From the NCBI GenBank assembly GCA_017577945.1, contig PKQS01000008.1, positions 186,001 through 250,000 on the forward strand: a stretch of DNA of 64,000 nt, read 5' to 3'. Positions within the stretch are counted from its first letter, which is position 1. Every line of letters starts with the position of its first letter. Below are positions 1 to 8,534 of this stretch, in pieces. Under the pieces are notes generated by a model. The model was not told the DNA's origin. It was given only the letters and a program-made list of their open reading frames with translations, and made no database searches. The DNA comes from Bacillota bacterium (GTDB lineage: Bacteria; Bacillota; Limnochordia; Limnochordales; ZCTH02-B6). A program made the translations under genes and the position numbers.

Positions 1-2773
1 GCAGCGCGTGCGCACGCACTTGGACCATCTCGCGGGCGGCCGCTGGGTGCCCGGGCTGGACCAGTACAAACCGTTTTTCTTCGCGCGGCTGGAGACCATC
101 GTCGACTACCTGGGCGACGAAGGCCTCGTCATCGTCGATGAGCCGGCGCGCACCCGCGAGCAGCTGCAGCTGACCACTCGGGAGTTTGCCGAGACGCAGC
201 CGGACTTGCTGGAGCGGGGCCGCGCGCTGCCGGAGCAGGCGGCCATTTTCGCCGACTGGGAAGAACTGGCGGCCGCCTTCCGTCGCCGGCCGGCGGCGTT
301 CTTGGCGGTGTTGCCGCAGAAGGTGGCGGGGCTGGAGGGCGTGCCGGAGATCGCGGTCAAGTCTCGGCCCGCCGAAATGTTCCACGGCAAGCTGGACGCG
401 TTCATCAGCTACGTGCGGCGGCGACGCCGGGAAGGGTGGCGCATCGTCGTCGTCACGTCCACGGACTTGCGGGCCGAGCGCGTCCAAGAGGTGCTGGCCG
501 ACGAAGACGTCCCCGCTGTGCGGCAAGATCCGGGCGCTGCGGCGCTGGAGCCGGGCACGGTGGTGGTGACGTCCGCGGAGCTGCACGTGGGCTGCGAGCT
601 GCCGGGCGAGAAGCTGGCGGTGCTGACTGAGCTGGAGGTGTTCGGCCAGCACAAGCGGCGGCAGCGGCCGTCCCGGCGGGCCGCCAACGCGGCGCGCCTC
701 GACGACTTGCGGCCGGGCGACCTGGTCGTCCACGTGAACCACGGCATCGGCCGCTATCGCGGCGTGGAGACGCTGGTTATCGACGGCGCCCATCGCGACT
801 ACCTGCTCATCGAGTACGCCGGCGACGACAAGCTGTACGTTCCCACCGACCAAGTGCACTTGCTGCAAAAGTACATCGGCGTCGAGGGGCAGACGCCGAA
901 GCTCAACCGGCTCGGCGGCAACGAGTGGGCCCGCGCGAAGCAGCGCGTGCAGCAGTCGGTAAAAGAGCTGGCCCAGAAGCTGCTGAAGCTGTACGCCGAG
1001 CGGGAGGCGCTGCCGGGCTACGCGTTCTCGCCGGACACGGTCTGGCAGCAGGAGTTCGAGGAAGCGTTCCCGTACGAGGAAACGCCCGACCAGAAGCGGG
1101 CCATCGAGGAGATTAAGGCGGACATGGAGCGGCCGCGGCCCATGGATCGGCTCCTCTGCGGCGACGTGGGCTTCGGCAAGACGGAAGTGGCCATGCGCGC
1201 GGCTTTCAAGGCGGTCATGGACGCGCGGCAGGTGGCGGTGCTGGTGCCGACGACGATTTTGGCGCAGCAGCACCTGCGCACGTTCCGGGAGCGCTTCGCG
1301 CGCTATCCCGTCCGCATTGAGGCGTTGAGCCGCTTCCAGTCGCCGGCCGAGCAGGCGCGGGTGCTAAAGGGACTGGCCGACGGCACGGTGGATATTGTCA
1401 TCGGCACGCACCGGCTCCTCTCCAAGGACGTGGTCTTCAAGGATCTCGGCTGCGTCGTCATCGACGAGGAGCAGCGCTTCGGCGTGGCGCAAAAGGAGCG
1501 GCTGAAGGAACTGAAGCGCAACGTCGACGTGCTGACGCTGACGGCGACGCCGATTCCCCGGACGCTGCACATGGCGCTGGTGGGCATCCGGGACATGAGC
1601 CTCATCGAAACGCCGCCGGAAGATCGCTTCCCGGTTCGCACGTACGTGTGCGAATACGACGAGGACTTGGTCCGCGAGGCCATCCTGCGCGAGCTGGGCC
1701 GCGAGGGGCAAGTGTACTTCGTGCACAACCGCGTGCAGGACATCGACCGGGTCGCCGATCGGCTGCGGCAGCTGGTGCCCGAGGCGCGCATCGCCGTCGC
1801 CCACGGGCAGATGCCCGAGGACTTGCTGGAGCAGGTGATGCTTGATTTCCTCAACCGGGAAATCGACGTGCTGGTTTGCAGCACCATCATCGAGACGGGC
1901 ATGGATATCCCCAACGTCAACACGCTCATCGTCGACGAAGCGGATCGCTTCGGGCTGGCGCAGCTGTATCAGCTCCGGGGCCGGGTCGGGCGCAGCAATC
2001 GAGTGGCATATGCGTATTTCACCTACCGCAAGGACAAAATACTGACCGAAGACGCGGAAAAGCGCTTGCAGGCCATCCGGGAATTCACCGAGCTGGGGTC
2101 GGGCTTCAAGATTGCCCTGCGCGACCTGGAAATCCGCGGCGCGGGCAACTTGCTGGGGCCCGAGCAGCACGGCTTTATCGCCTCCGTAGGCTTCGAGCTG
2201 TACTGCAAGCTGCTGGAGGAGGCCGTGCGTGAGGTGAAGGGGGAGGTCAAGCGCGAGGCGCCGGATCCGGTCATCGACCTGAACGTCGATGCCTACGTGT
2301 CCGACGACTACGTGGCGGATCCGCAGCAGAAGGTGGAGATTTACAAGCGGGTGGCGGGCCTGCGGACGGCGGAGGAGATTCAGGACTTTCAGGAGGAGCT
2401 GGAGGACCGCTTCGGGCCAGTGCCGCCCCCGGTGCGCAACTTGCTGGCCGTGGCGCGCATCAAGGTGCTGGCCAGGGAACTGGGCGTGGAGGCCGTCAAC
2501 GGCACCAAGGAGGAAGTGGTCATCCGCATGCTGCCGGGGCTGGTGTTGCCAAGGGAGACGGTGCTCCACCTGACCCGGCAGTTCCGGGGCCGCATCGTTT
2601 TGTCGGCGGCCCGCTCCGCTCCGATCCGCATCCGCCGGCGCGGGCTCGGCGAACGGGACTTGCTGGCGTTGTTGGAGCAAGTGCTGCGGGAAATGCGGGC
2701 GGCGTGGCCCTCCGCCAAGGACGGTGGACAGCCCGAGCCCGTCGGCGCCCGTGTCGCCCACGGCGGTAAGTAA
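1..2773 (+). CDS. mfd: Transcription-repair coupling factor Mfd (5' partial)
   Basis: Superfamily 2 DNA translocase that removes RNA polymerase stalled at lesions and recruits UvrA. The frame is open to the left edge, and the roughly 921 residues seen compare with about 1150-1180 for the family, so the N-terminal UvrB-like part lies partly outside the window. Visible parts are the end of the UvrB-homology module, the CarD-like RNA polymerase interaction domain ([15 protein letters not shown], near 720-765), the RecG-like helicase with Walker A ([14 protein letters not shown]), DEEQ box ([11 protein letters not shown]), TATPIPRTL, and the QLRGRVGRS motif VI, then the C-terminal TRCF domain. 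It is followed after 36 nt by spoVT on the same strand, the usual Bacillota order. Confidence 0.97.
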   Translation, partial: QRVRTHLDHLAGGRWVPGLDQYKPFFFARLETIVDYLGDEGLVIVDEPARTREQLQLTTREFAETQPDLLERGRALPEQAAIFADWEELAAAFRRRPAAFLAVLPQKVAGLEGVPEIAVKSRPAEMFHGKLDAFISYVRRRRREGWRIVVVTSTDLRAERVQEVLADEDVPAVRQDPGAAALEPGTVVVTSAELHVGCELPGEKLAVLTELEVFGQHKRRQRPSRRAANAARLDDLRPGDLVVHVNHGIGRYRGVETLVIDGAHRDYLLIEYAGDDKLYVPTDQVHLLQKYIGVEGQTPKLNRLGGNEWARAKQRVQQSVKELAQKLLKLYAEREALPGYAFSPDTVWQQEFEEAFPYEETPDQKRAIEEIKADMERPRPMDRLLCGDVGFGKTEVAMRAAFKAVMDARQVAVLVPTTILAQQHLRTFRERFARYPVRIEALSRFQSPAEQARVLKGLADGTVDIVIGTHRLLSKDVVFKDLGCVVIDEEQRFGVAQKERLKELKRNVDVLTLTATPIPRTLHMALVGIRDMSLIETPPEDRFPVRTYVCEYDEDLVREAILRELGREGQVYFVHNRVQDIDRVADRLRQLVPEARIAVAHGQMPEDLLEQVMLDFLNREIDVLVCSTIIETGMDIPNVNTLIVDEADRFGLAQLYQLRGRVGRSNRVAYAYFTYRKDKILTEDAEKRLQAIREFTELGSGFKIALRDLEIRGAGNLLGPEQHGFIASVGFELYCKLLEEAVREVKGEVKREAPDPVIDLNVDAYVSDDYVADPQQKVEIYKRVAGLRTAEEIQDFQEELEDRFGPVPPPVRNLLAVARIKVLARELGVEAVNGTKEEVVIRMLPGLVLPRETVLHLTRQFRGRIVLSAARSAPIRIRRRGLGERDLLALLEQVLREMRAAWPSAKDGGQPEPVGARVAHGGK

Positions 2774-2809
2774 TGGAACGTGAATACGCCTTAGGAGGGG
2801 GGCTGCTCA

Positions 2810-3361
2810 GTGAAAGCAACCGGTATCGTGCGCCGCATCGACGACCTGGGCCGGGTTGTCATTCCCAAGGAGATTCGCCGCACGCTGCGCATCCGCGAAG
2901 GCGACCCGCTGGAAATTTTCGTGGACCGCGACGGCGAGGTCATTCTGAAGAAATACTCCCCCATCGGCGAACTGGGGGATTTTGCCCAAGAGTATGCGGA
3001 TTCGCTGCACGAGACGACCGACCACATCGCGATCATCACGGATCGCGACGCGGTCATCGCGGTGGCGGGCGCGCCGAAGAAACAATGGCTGGACAAGCGG
3101 GTGCCCTCCATCGTCGAGAAGGTCATGGACGGCCGGCGACCGCTGCTGATCTCGGGCCCGGGCGAAGGCCCGCCGCTGCAGGAAGATGATGACGCGGCGT
3201 GGGCGTTTCAGGCGCAAGCCATCGCGCCCATCATCGCCGAAGGCGACCCAATCGGCGCGGTCATCATCGCCACCAACGAGACGGGCAAGCGCATGGGCGA
3301 GCTGGAGCTGAAACTGGCCGAAACGGCGGCCGGCTTCTTGGCGAAGCAAATGGAGCAGTAG
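2810..3361 (+). CDS. spoVT: Stage V sporulation protein T (AbrB/SpoVT family regulator)
   Basis: Forespore transcription regulator acting late in sporulation under sigma-G. The protein is 183 aa, matching the family length (about 178). Residues 1-50 form the swapped-hairpin AbrB DNA-binding domain, with the motifs MKATGIVRRIDDLGRVVIPK and EIRRTLRIREGDPLEIF. The remainder is a GAF-like domain, including VIIATNETG near the end. The start is GTG at 2810, with GGAGGGGGG 8-10 nt upstream. It lies directly downstream of mfd and converges on mazG. Length and the intact GAF domain distinguish SpoVT from short AbrB proteins. Confidence 0.96.
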   Translation: MKATGIVRRIDDLGRVVIPKEIRRTLRIREGDPLEIFVDRDGEVILKKYSPIGELGDFAQEYADSLHETTDHIAIITDRDAVIAVAGAPKKQWLDKRVPSIVEKVMDGRRPLLISGPGEGPPLQEDDDAAWAFQAQAIAPIIAEGDPIGAVIIATNETGKRMGELELKLAETAAGFLAKQMEQ

Positions 3362-3583
3362 CGGAGCCGCAAGGCCAGGGAACAGGAAGGGCAACCCGGC
3401 CGGAGGCCGCGGCAATCGCGTCAGCCCCCACGGAGGAGGGCGGAGGAAGCCGTCAGGGCGGCGGTGGGTGCACCCCACCGCCCAATTGTTTTCCGCACCC
3501 TTTGGTTGCGCGCCGGCCTTTTCGGCGTGCACCCGCCTTTTCGGCCTGCGCCGGCTGCCTTGCGCGCCGCGCCCATGAAAACC

Positions 3584-3607
3584 GGCGGCCGCCTACGGCC
3601 GGCCGCC
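3584..3607 (-). terminator. Possible terminator of hup-mazG
   Basis: Inverted repeat GGCGGCCG / CGGCCGCC with an 8-nt loop at the very 3' end of mazG. Read on the minus strand, the stem is followed by CCGGTTTTC, a short T tract. The stem is GC-only and overlaps the last codons and stop of mazG, so the call is tentative. The rest of the spoVT-mazG gap (3362-3592) shows no gene. It contains a direct repeat of GCCTTTTCGGC near 3517-3545. Confidence 0.4.
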
Positions 3608-4447
3608 TTCCGTTTCCAGGCGCTTCGCTTCCTCCCAAAGGGCGTCCATTTCCGCCAACGACATGCGGGCCAAATCTTGCCCTTGTTCGGCGGCGCGCCG
3701 CTCGATGTAGCGGAAGCGCCGGCGGAACTTGGCGTTGGCGGCTCGCAGGCTTTGCTCGGGATCGACGTGCACGTACCGGGCTACGTTGACCAGCGCAAAC
3801 AAGACGTCGCCGAACTCTTCCGCCAGGCGTTCCTGCCGCGCCTCGCCGCCGGCGCCGCGGGCCTGGAGTGCGGCTTGCAGTTCGTTCAGCTCCTCGCGCA
3901 CCTTTTGCCACGCGCCGTCCACATCGTCCCATTCGAACCCGACGCGCGCGGCCCGCTGCTGCAGCTTCTCCGCTTCCATCAGCGCCGGCAGGCTGCGCGG
4001 CACACCGTCCAGCATGGAGGCGCCTTCGGGCGTGTCGGCTTCGCCCGGCGACGCCTCCCGACGCTTGATTTCCGCCCACAGACGCGTTACGGCCGCCGCG
4101 TCATCGGCCTCTGCGTCGCCGAACACGTGCGGATGCCGCCGGATCAGCTTGTCCGTCAGCGTGTCGATGACGTCCTGCATCGTAAAGCGGCCTGTCTCGG
4201 CCGCAATGGTGGCATGAAAGACCACTTGGAGCAGTACGTCACCCAATTCCTCGACGAGAGCGCGATCGTCGCCCGCGTCGATGGCGTCCAGCAGCTCGTA
4301 CGCTTCCTCGAGCAGATACTTCTTCAGACTCTCGTGGGTCTGCTCCCGGTCCCAGGGACAACCTTCCGGCGACCGCAGCCTGGCCATGATCGCGAGCAGC
4401 CGCGACAAATCGCCTCCGGCTTCGCTCTCCCTGCGGGCGTTCGTCAT
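3593..4447 (-). CDS. mazG: Nucleoside triphosphate pyrophosphohydrolase MazG
   Basis: All-alpha NTP pyrophosphohydrolase that hydrolyses (d)NTPs to monophosphates and PPi, a house-cleaning role. It is 284 aa with two MazG repeats. The N-terminal one shows LRSPEGCPWDREQTHESL and EEAYELLDAI followed by EELGDVLLQVVFH. The C-terminal one shows ELQAALQ and AEEFGDVLFALVNVARYV. The conserved EExxE...ExxD metal-binding acids are present in both. It begins 4 nt after the hup stop, so hup-mazG is an operon transcribed leftward. In Bacillota mazG often sits between spoVT and hup, as here. Many clade members carry an N-terminal methylase domain (YabN); this one does not. Confidence 0.95.
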   Translation of the reverse strand: MTNARRESEAGGDLSRLLAIMARLRSPEGCPWDREQTHESLKKYLLEEAYELLDAIDAGDDRALVEELGDVLLQVVFHATIAAETGRFTMQDVIDTLTDKLIRRHPHVFGDAEADDAAAVTRLWAEIKRREASPGEADTPEGASMLDGVPRSLPALMEAEKLQQRAARVGFEWDDVDGAWQKVREELNELQAALQARGAGGEARQERLAEEFGDVLFALVNVARYVHVDPEQSLRAANAKFRRRFRYIERRAAEQGQDLARMSLAEMDALWEEAKRLETEGGRP

Positions 4448-4451
4448 GCTG

Positions 4452-4730
4452 TTACTTGCCGGCGACCATTTCCTTGAGCTGCTTGCCCGCCTTGAACGCC
4501 GGCACCCGGCTGGCCGGAATGTTGATGGCTTCGCCCGTAGCCGGATTCACGCCGCGGCGAGCCGCCCGGTTCCGCACCTCAAACGTGCCGAAGCCAACCA
4601 GCGTCACCTTGTCGCCGCCCGCCAGCGCCTCGGTGATGGCTTCCAGGACGGCTTCCACGGCGTCGCCCGCCGCCTTTTTCGTCAGGTTCGTCTTCTCGGC
4701 GACCCGAGCAATGAGCTCCGTCTTGTTCAC
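4452..4730 (-). CDS. hup: HU family DNA-binding protein
   Basis: Histone-like nucleoid protein that bends DNA as a dimer. It is 92 aa, the canonical HU length. It begins [19 protein letters not shown] and holds the signature [18 protein letters not shown] and the beta-arm with [16 protein letters not shown]. The start is GTG at 4730 with AAAGGAGG 8 nt upstream. It is first gene of a leftward operon with mazG. The 145 bp to spoIID holds the divergent control region, and includes a second AAAGGAGG about 55 nt further upstream of hup. Confidence 0.96.
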   Translation of the reverse strand: MNKTELIARVAEKTNLTKKAAGDAVEAVLEAITEALAGGDKVTLVGFGTFEVRNRAARRGVNPATGEAINIPASRVPAFKAGKQLKEMVAGK

Positions 4731-4875
4731 AGAACGTTCCTCCTTTGGGAAGTTTTCGTATCCGTAAATTCGGGGGTCTCCCGTGAAATCCTCCTTTCAG
4801 GTCCTTTAGCATAGGCATTTTCGGGCCGTCGCACACTACCGACTGAAAAAACGTGCCTTTCGGGAGGCGGAGCGG

Positions 4876-5835
4876 GTGGACAACGCAGCGGTCAGGCGCG
4901 TGCTGTTGGCGGCGGCGGTGGTGCTGGCCGTCGGAATTTGGTATTTCGCGCGGGCGCAAAACGCGGGCGACGGGAACTTGCGGGACGAGCCCACGGTGGT
5001 CGTCGTCCACCGGGACGGGCGCCGGGAGGAGCTGCCCATCGAGCGGTACGTCGCGGGCGTCGTGGCGGGCGAGATGGGGCGGTTGCCGGCGCGGGGACAG
5101 GCGGAGGAAGCCGACTGGCCGGTGGAAGCCTATGCGGCCCAGGCCATTTTGGCGCGCAGCTTTACGATGCGGTACTGGGAGGAGACGGGCGGCAACGAAA
5201 TTCCCGCCGAGCACGAGCAGGCGCAGGCGTACAATCCCGGCGGCATCACGCAGGCCATCGAGCGGGGCGTGGAGATGACCCGGGGCGAAGTGATGGTGTA
5301 CGGCGACGAGGTGGTGCGGGCGTGGTTCCACTCCTACAGCGGGGGGCGCACGGCCACGGCGCGGGAGGGGCTCGGGCTGGACGAAGAGCCGCCGTACATC
5401 AAGAGCGTCGAGGTGCCGGACAACGAGTTCGCGCCGGAGGACGTGACGGCGTGGGAGTTCAGCATGAGCTTGGAGGAGCTGCGGGCAGCGTTGGCCGAGG
5501 CGGGCGTGAACGTGGGGGCGATTGAGAACGTCCGCATCGCGGAGAGGGGGCCGTCGCGCCGGGTGACGGCCTTCGAGGTGACGGGTACGAACGGGCGGGC
5601 CACGGTGAGCGGCAACGACTTCCGCCTGGCGGTGGGTGCGGAACGGCTCAAGTCGACGTTGATCGAAGACTGGGAGCTCAGCGGCGGCCGCGTAACGGCG
5701 CGGGGAACGGGCTTCGGTCACGGCGTGGGCTTGAGCCAATGGGACGCGTACAAGATGGCACGCGAAGGGCGCTCGCCGGAGGAGATCGTGCAGTTCTTCT
5801 TCGACGGCATTGAAATCCGCAGGCTCTGGCGGTAA
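4876..5835 (+). CDS. spoIID: SpoIID/LytB-domain protein (stage II sporulation protein D)
   Basis: Predicted membrane-anchored lytic transglycosylase that, with SpoIIM and SpoIIP, remodels septal peptidoglycan during engulfment in the mother cell. It is 319 aa: one N-terminal transmembrane segment (about residues 7-25), then the SpoIID domain with VEAYAAQAILARSF, a catalytic-region HSYSGGRTATA and the C-terminal GTGFGHGVGLSQWDAYKMA. The start is GTG 4876 behind GGGAGGCGGAG. No spoIIP or spoIIM is in view. Other SpoIID/LytB proteins share these motifs, so the exact orthology is inferred. It sits upstream of yabP, an uncommon place for spoIID. Confidence 0.9.
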   Translation: MDNAAVRRVLLAAAVVLAVGIWYFARAQNAGDGNLRDEPTVVVVHRDGRREELPIERYVAGVVAGEMGRLPARGQAEEADWPVEAYAAQAILARSFTMRYWEETGGNEIPAEHEQAQAYNPGGITQAIERGVEMTRGEVMVYGDEVVRAWFHSYSGGRTATAREGLGLDEEPPYIKSVEVPDNEFAPEDVTAWEFSMSLEELRAALAEAGVNVGAIENVRIAERGPSRRVTAFEVTGTNGRATVSGNDFRLAVGAERLKSTLIEDWELSGGRVTARGTGFGHGVGLSQWDAYKMAREGRSPEEIVQFFFDGIEIRRLWR

Positions 5836-5946
5836 CGAGCGGGCGGCGGTGATGCTCTCGCGCCGCCGGTCATGCTCCCTGGAGCGGCCGCATACGTTGT
5901 TCCCGAGGGGGACGGACAGGCGTCGGCCGGAAAGGGGGCGGGCTTC

Positions 5947-6240
5947 TTGGCGGAGGCGAGGCAGGCCGGCGCGGCCCGGCGCAAGCACCAGCTGGCGCTG
6001 CGCGAGCGGGAGAGCTTGGCCGTGGAGGGCGTGGTCAACGTGGAGAGCTTTGACGACACGGAGGTCATCGTCGAGACCGAGGCGGGCGTGTTGTTCGTCC
6101 GGGGAGAGCAGCTGCATATCAAGGAGCTGAACCTGGAGACGGGGACGCTGCAGCTGACAGGCCACGTCCACGCGCTGGAGTACGCGGGCGAGGGGCTGGC
6201 GAAAAAGAGCAAGGGTTTGCTGGGCAAGCTCTTCAAGTGA
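5947..6240 (+). CDS. yabP: Sporulation protein YabP
   Basis: Small protein needed in the mother cell for spore coat/cortex formation, acting with YabQ. The core begins at HQLALRERESLAVEGVVNVESF and runs through VRGEQLHIKELNLETGTLQLTGHV, the typical YabP fold of about 95-100 aa. TTG at 5947 is chosen because a G-rich ribosome site (GAAAGGGGGCG) lies 6-8 nt upstream and gives 97 aa, the family length. An ATG at 5872 in the same frame would add 25 residues with no ribosome site. yabQ follows after about 130 bp with no gene in the gap. Confidence 0.92.
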   Translation: MAEARQAGAARRKHQLALRERESLAVEGVVNVESFDDTEVIVETEAGVLFVRGEQLHIKELNLETGTLQLTGHVHALEYAGEGLAKKSKGLLGKLFK

Positions 6241-6369
6241 GCCGGGTCCGCCGGGCGCCGGCCGCTTCGGGCCGGGCGGCACACGCGGCAGGCCGCCTGC
6301 ATACCCTGGCAAGGTGCGGCCGGCGGCTCGCAGCCGCAGGGGCATTCGAGCTGGTCGAGGTGAGGCCCG

Positions 6370-6897
6370 GTGGAAACGCTGACCCAGCAGCTGTACGCCT
6401 TCGTCGTCATGGCCGGAGCCGGCGGCGTCCTGGGGGCGATCTACGACGTCTTCCGCGTCGTGCGCGCCGCGTTCGGCCCCCGCAGCGCGGTGGCGTGGCT
6501 GTGCGACGTGCTGTACTGGGCGGCGGCGGCTCCGGTCGCGGCCGTGCTGCTGCTGCGCGCCAACGGAGGCGAGCTGCGCTTTTACGTGCTTCTCGGCGCC
6601 GCCGCCGGCCTGACGCTCTATGTCGGCTTGCTCAGCCCGTTGGTGACGGAAACGTTGCGGGCCCTGTTGCGTGCGGTCGGCTGGGTCGCCGCGTGGGTGG
6701 TGCATGCCGCGTGGAGCGCCGTCACGTGGCCCGTCATACTCGCGCGCAGCGCCGCCTTCGCCTGGCGGGCGCGGCGAGCGGCCCTGGGCGGGCGCAGCGC
6801 GGCTGGGTGGACTCCGCCGGGTATGCTGCGCCGGCTGGAAGGGCTGCGGCGAGGGCTCTTGCCGTGGCGGCCGCCGCTCGCGTGGAGGAAGCGATAA
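6370..6897 (+). CDS. yabQ: Spore cortex biosynthesis protein YabQ
   Basis: Integral membrane protein localised to the forespore outer membrane and required for cortex formation in Bacillus. It is 175 aa starting at GTG 6370. It opens METLTQQLYAFVVMAGAGG and shows the family hallmark G-x-IYDVFRVVR, then hydrophobic segments near residues 10-30, 45-65 and 72-92, and a basic C-terminal tail. It follows yabP and precedes divIC, as in Bacillus. Confidence 0.92.
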   Translation: METLTQQLYAFVVMAGAGGVLGAIYDVFRVVRAAFGPRSAVAWLCDVLYWAAAAPVAAVLLLRANGGELRFYVLLGAAAGLTLYVGLLSPLVTETLRALLRAVGWVAAWVVHAAWSAVTWPVILARSAAFAWRARRAALGGRSAAGWTPPGMLRRLEGLRRGLLPWRPPLAWRKR

Positions 6898-6962
6898 AGG
6901 GGAGGAGCCCGAGCCGCCGCCGTCGAAGGTTCCCTGCCGGGGGTTCCGTGAGGTGATGTGAC

Positions 6963-7301
6963 ATGGCGGCGGAGAGAGCCGGCCCGCGAGCCCGCAGGCG
7001 CATCAGGCTGCGCCCTCGCTTCTTCGTCGTCGTCGCTCTGCTCATCTTCCTCACCTACACCGTGTACGGCTACGTGACCGGATATATGCGCCTCCGAGCC
7101 CTGCGCGCCGAGCTGGAGCAGGTGCAGCAGGAAATCGAGGAGCTGCGGCGGCTGAACGCGGCGTTGGAGGAAGAGCTGGCTCGCTACGACAGCGACGAAG
7201 TGATCGAGCGCATCGCCAGGGAGCAGCTGCGGCTGGTCGCGCCGGGCGAGACGCCCGTCATCATCATCGACCCGCCCGCGGCAGCATCCAAGGGCCGCTG
7301 A
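6963..7301 (+). CDS. divIC: Septum formation initiator family protein (DivIC/FtsB type)
   Basis: Bitopic cell division protein that partners FtsL and DivIB at the septum. It is 112 aa: a very basic cytoplasmic N-terminus (residues 1-20), one transmembrane helix (about 21-42, FFVVVALLIFLTYTVYGYV), a periplasmic coiled coil rich in E/L heptads (48-80), and the typical DSDEVIERIAREQLRLVAPGE ending block. ATG 6963 has GAGGTGATG upstream. Its place after yabPQ matches divIC in Bacillus. Confidence 0.93.
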   Translation: MAAERAGPRARRRIRLRPRFFVVVALLIFLTYTVYGYVTGYMRLRALRAELEQVQQEIEELRRLNAALEEELARYDSDEVIERIAREQLRLVAPGETPVIIIDPPAAASKGR

Positions 7302-7333
7302 CCCGTCCGCCGCATGGCTTCGGTTCGTATAGA

Positions 7334-7362
7334 TTGACAAAAATATTCGCAACACATATAAT
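7334..7362 (+). promoter_or_regulatory. Consensus sigma-A promoter upstream of yabR
   Basis: TTGACA at 7334-7339 and TATAAT at 7357-7362 with a 17-nt spacer. This is an exact match to the vegetative consensus, inside an AT-rich patch in otherwise GC-rich DNA. It reads into yabR, whose ATG lies about 57 nt from the predicted start site. Confidence 0.9.
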
Positions 7363-7425
7363 AAGAGTACCTGCTGGACAAAGCTGCCGGCAGGGCAACA
7401 CCTTAAGGGAGGATTTCGTTTCCGT

Positions 7426-7827
7426 ATGTCCATTGAAGTTGGCAGCATCCTGGAGGGGAGGGTCACCGGCATCACCAGCTTCGGCGCCTTCGTCGAGCTC
7501 GGTGAGGGAAAGACCGGCCTGGTGCACATCTCGGAGATCGCTGACACGTACGTCCACGACATCCACGACTACCTGAAGCCGAACGACATCGTCAAGGTGA
7601 AGGTGTTGAGCGTCAGCAACGGCAAGATCGGTCTTTCCATCCGCCAGGTGAACAATCCCGATCCGTCTCCAGCTGCCGGGCGGCCCGCCCGTGGTCGCGC
7701 TCGCACGTCGCGTTCCTTCGAGGAAAAACTGTCGCGGTTCTTGCGCGAGAGCGACGAGCGCCTCGCCGACTTGCGCAAGAGCATGGACGCGAAGCGAGGA
7801 GGCCGGGGCACGCGCCGCGCTTTCTGA
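7426..7827 (+). CDS. yabR: S1 RNA-binding domain protein (YabR type)
   Basis: Single S1-domain RNA-binding protein, probably associated with ribosomes or RNA turnover. It is 133 aa. Residues 1-72 form the S1 fold (GSILEGRVTGITSFGAFVEL, GLVHISEIA, LKPNDIVKVKVLSV, GKIGLSIRQV). It continues with a basic, proline/alanine-rich linker and an amphipathic helix (FEEKLSRFLRESDERLADLRKSM). The promoter at 7334 drives it, and it probably ends at the hairpin at 7867. The general stress protein 13 family is the alternative name. Confidence 0.92.
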   Translation: MSIEVGSILEGRVTGITSFGAFVELGEGKTGLVHISEIADTYVHDIHDYLKPNDIVKVKVLSVSNGKIGLSIRQVNNPDPSPAAGRPARGRARTSRSFEEKLSRFLRESDERLADLRKSMDAKRGGRGTRRAF

Positions 7828-7866
7828 TATAATAGAGACGTCGTTGGGAGCAGAGCATATCCAGGA

Positions 7867-7890
7867 GGCACCCGCACGGGTGCCTTTTTT
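7867..7890 (+). terminator. Rho-independent terminator after yabR
   Basis: Perfect stem GGCACCC / GGGTGCC (7867-7873, 7878-7884) with loop GCAC, followed by six T. An AGGAGG at 7863-7868 enters the 5' arm, and a TATAAT lies at 7828-7833, just after the yabR stop. The hairpin may therefore also attenuate a short transcript entering the DUF501-ppx operon. Confidence 0.93.
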
Positions 7891-7910
7891 GATGGGTGGG
7901 GAGTGAGCCC

Positions 7911-8534
7911 ATGGCGGGCGAGGCCGCACGGCAACCGCGCGAGCAGGACGTACGCGTCGTCGCCACGCAGATCCGGCGCAAGCCGCGGCCGTTTCTGGAA
8001 GTGACGCGACGTTGCCGCTACGACTTTCCGCAGATCATCCTGACGGCGCCGCTCCAGCGGCGAGGCGACCGCTGGGATGTGTTCCCGACGGTCTTCTGGC
8101 TGACGTGCCCGCTGCTGCATCGCGCCATCAGCCGCCTGGAGGCGGAGGGCGCCATCCGGGAGTATGAGGAACGTATCGCCGCCGATCCGGAGTTTGCCCA
8201 GCGCATGGAAGCGGCGCACCGGGCCGCGGCGGCGCACCGGCTGAGTCTCGTGCCGGAGGACTGGCTGCGGGAGCTGGAGGCGACGCGCCCGCGGGAGGCG
8301 CAGGTTCTGGCCGAAACCGGCGTCGCGGGCATGCGCGGCCGCAGCGGCGTCAAGTGCTTGCACGCGCATTTCGCGGACTTCATCGGCCGCGGCGACAATC
8401 CCGTGGGCGCCGACGTGGAGAAGCGCCTTTTGGCCGACGGCGTGCCGCTGGACGGAAACGACGAATGCTGGAAGTTTTGCGCGCCGCCGGAGAGCGGCGG
8501 CGACGCGAGCGGGCAGGGGAGGCGTACGCCGTGA
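7911..8534 (+). CDS. DUF501 domain protein
   Basis: Conserved protein of unknown function, widespread in Actinobacteria and found in high-GC Bacillota. It is 207 aa from ATG 7911, which has GGTGGGGAG just upstream; a GTG at 7896 adds five residues. Family hallmarks are DVFPTVFWLTCPLLHRAISRLE and GMRGRSGVKCLHAHFADFI followed by GGDNPVG-like GRGDNPVG, with a conserved Cys/His group (KCLHAH) that looks metal-binding. Its stop overlaps the ppx start (GTGA), so the two are translationally coupled. Co-occurrence with Ppx/GppA is common for this family; a joint role is inference. Confidence 0.9.
   Translation: MAGEAARQPREQDVRVVATQIRRKPRPFLEVTRRCRYDFPQIILTAPLQRRGDRWDVFPTVFWLTCPLLHRAISRLEAEGAIREYEERIAADPEFAQRMEAAHRAAAAHRLSLVPEDWLRELEATRPREAQVLAETGVAGMRGRSGVKCLHAHFADFIGRGDNPVGADVEKRLLADGVPLDGNDECWKFCAPPESGGDASGQGRRTP

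Noticed and set aside
1364..2761. Long antisense open frame of about 465 codons opposite mfd
   Set aside because: High GC makes long antisense frames common. The codon pattern mirrors mfd, no ribosome site or family motif is visible, and the sense frame encodes a clear Mfd.
4738..4795. Second AAAGGAGG about 55 nt upstream of hup, with a 20-codon ATT-started frame ending at the hup start
   Set aside because: The spacing to ATT is zero and ATT is a rare start, so translation is unlikely.
4579..6705. 708-codon antisense frame across hup, spoIID and yabP
   Set aside because: It spans several confirmed genes on both strands, is rich in Arg/His/Pro as expected for a shadow frame, and has no recognisable domain.
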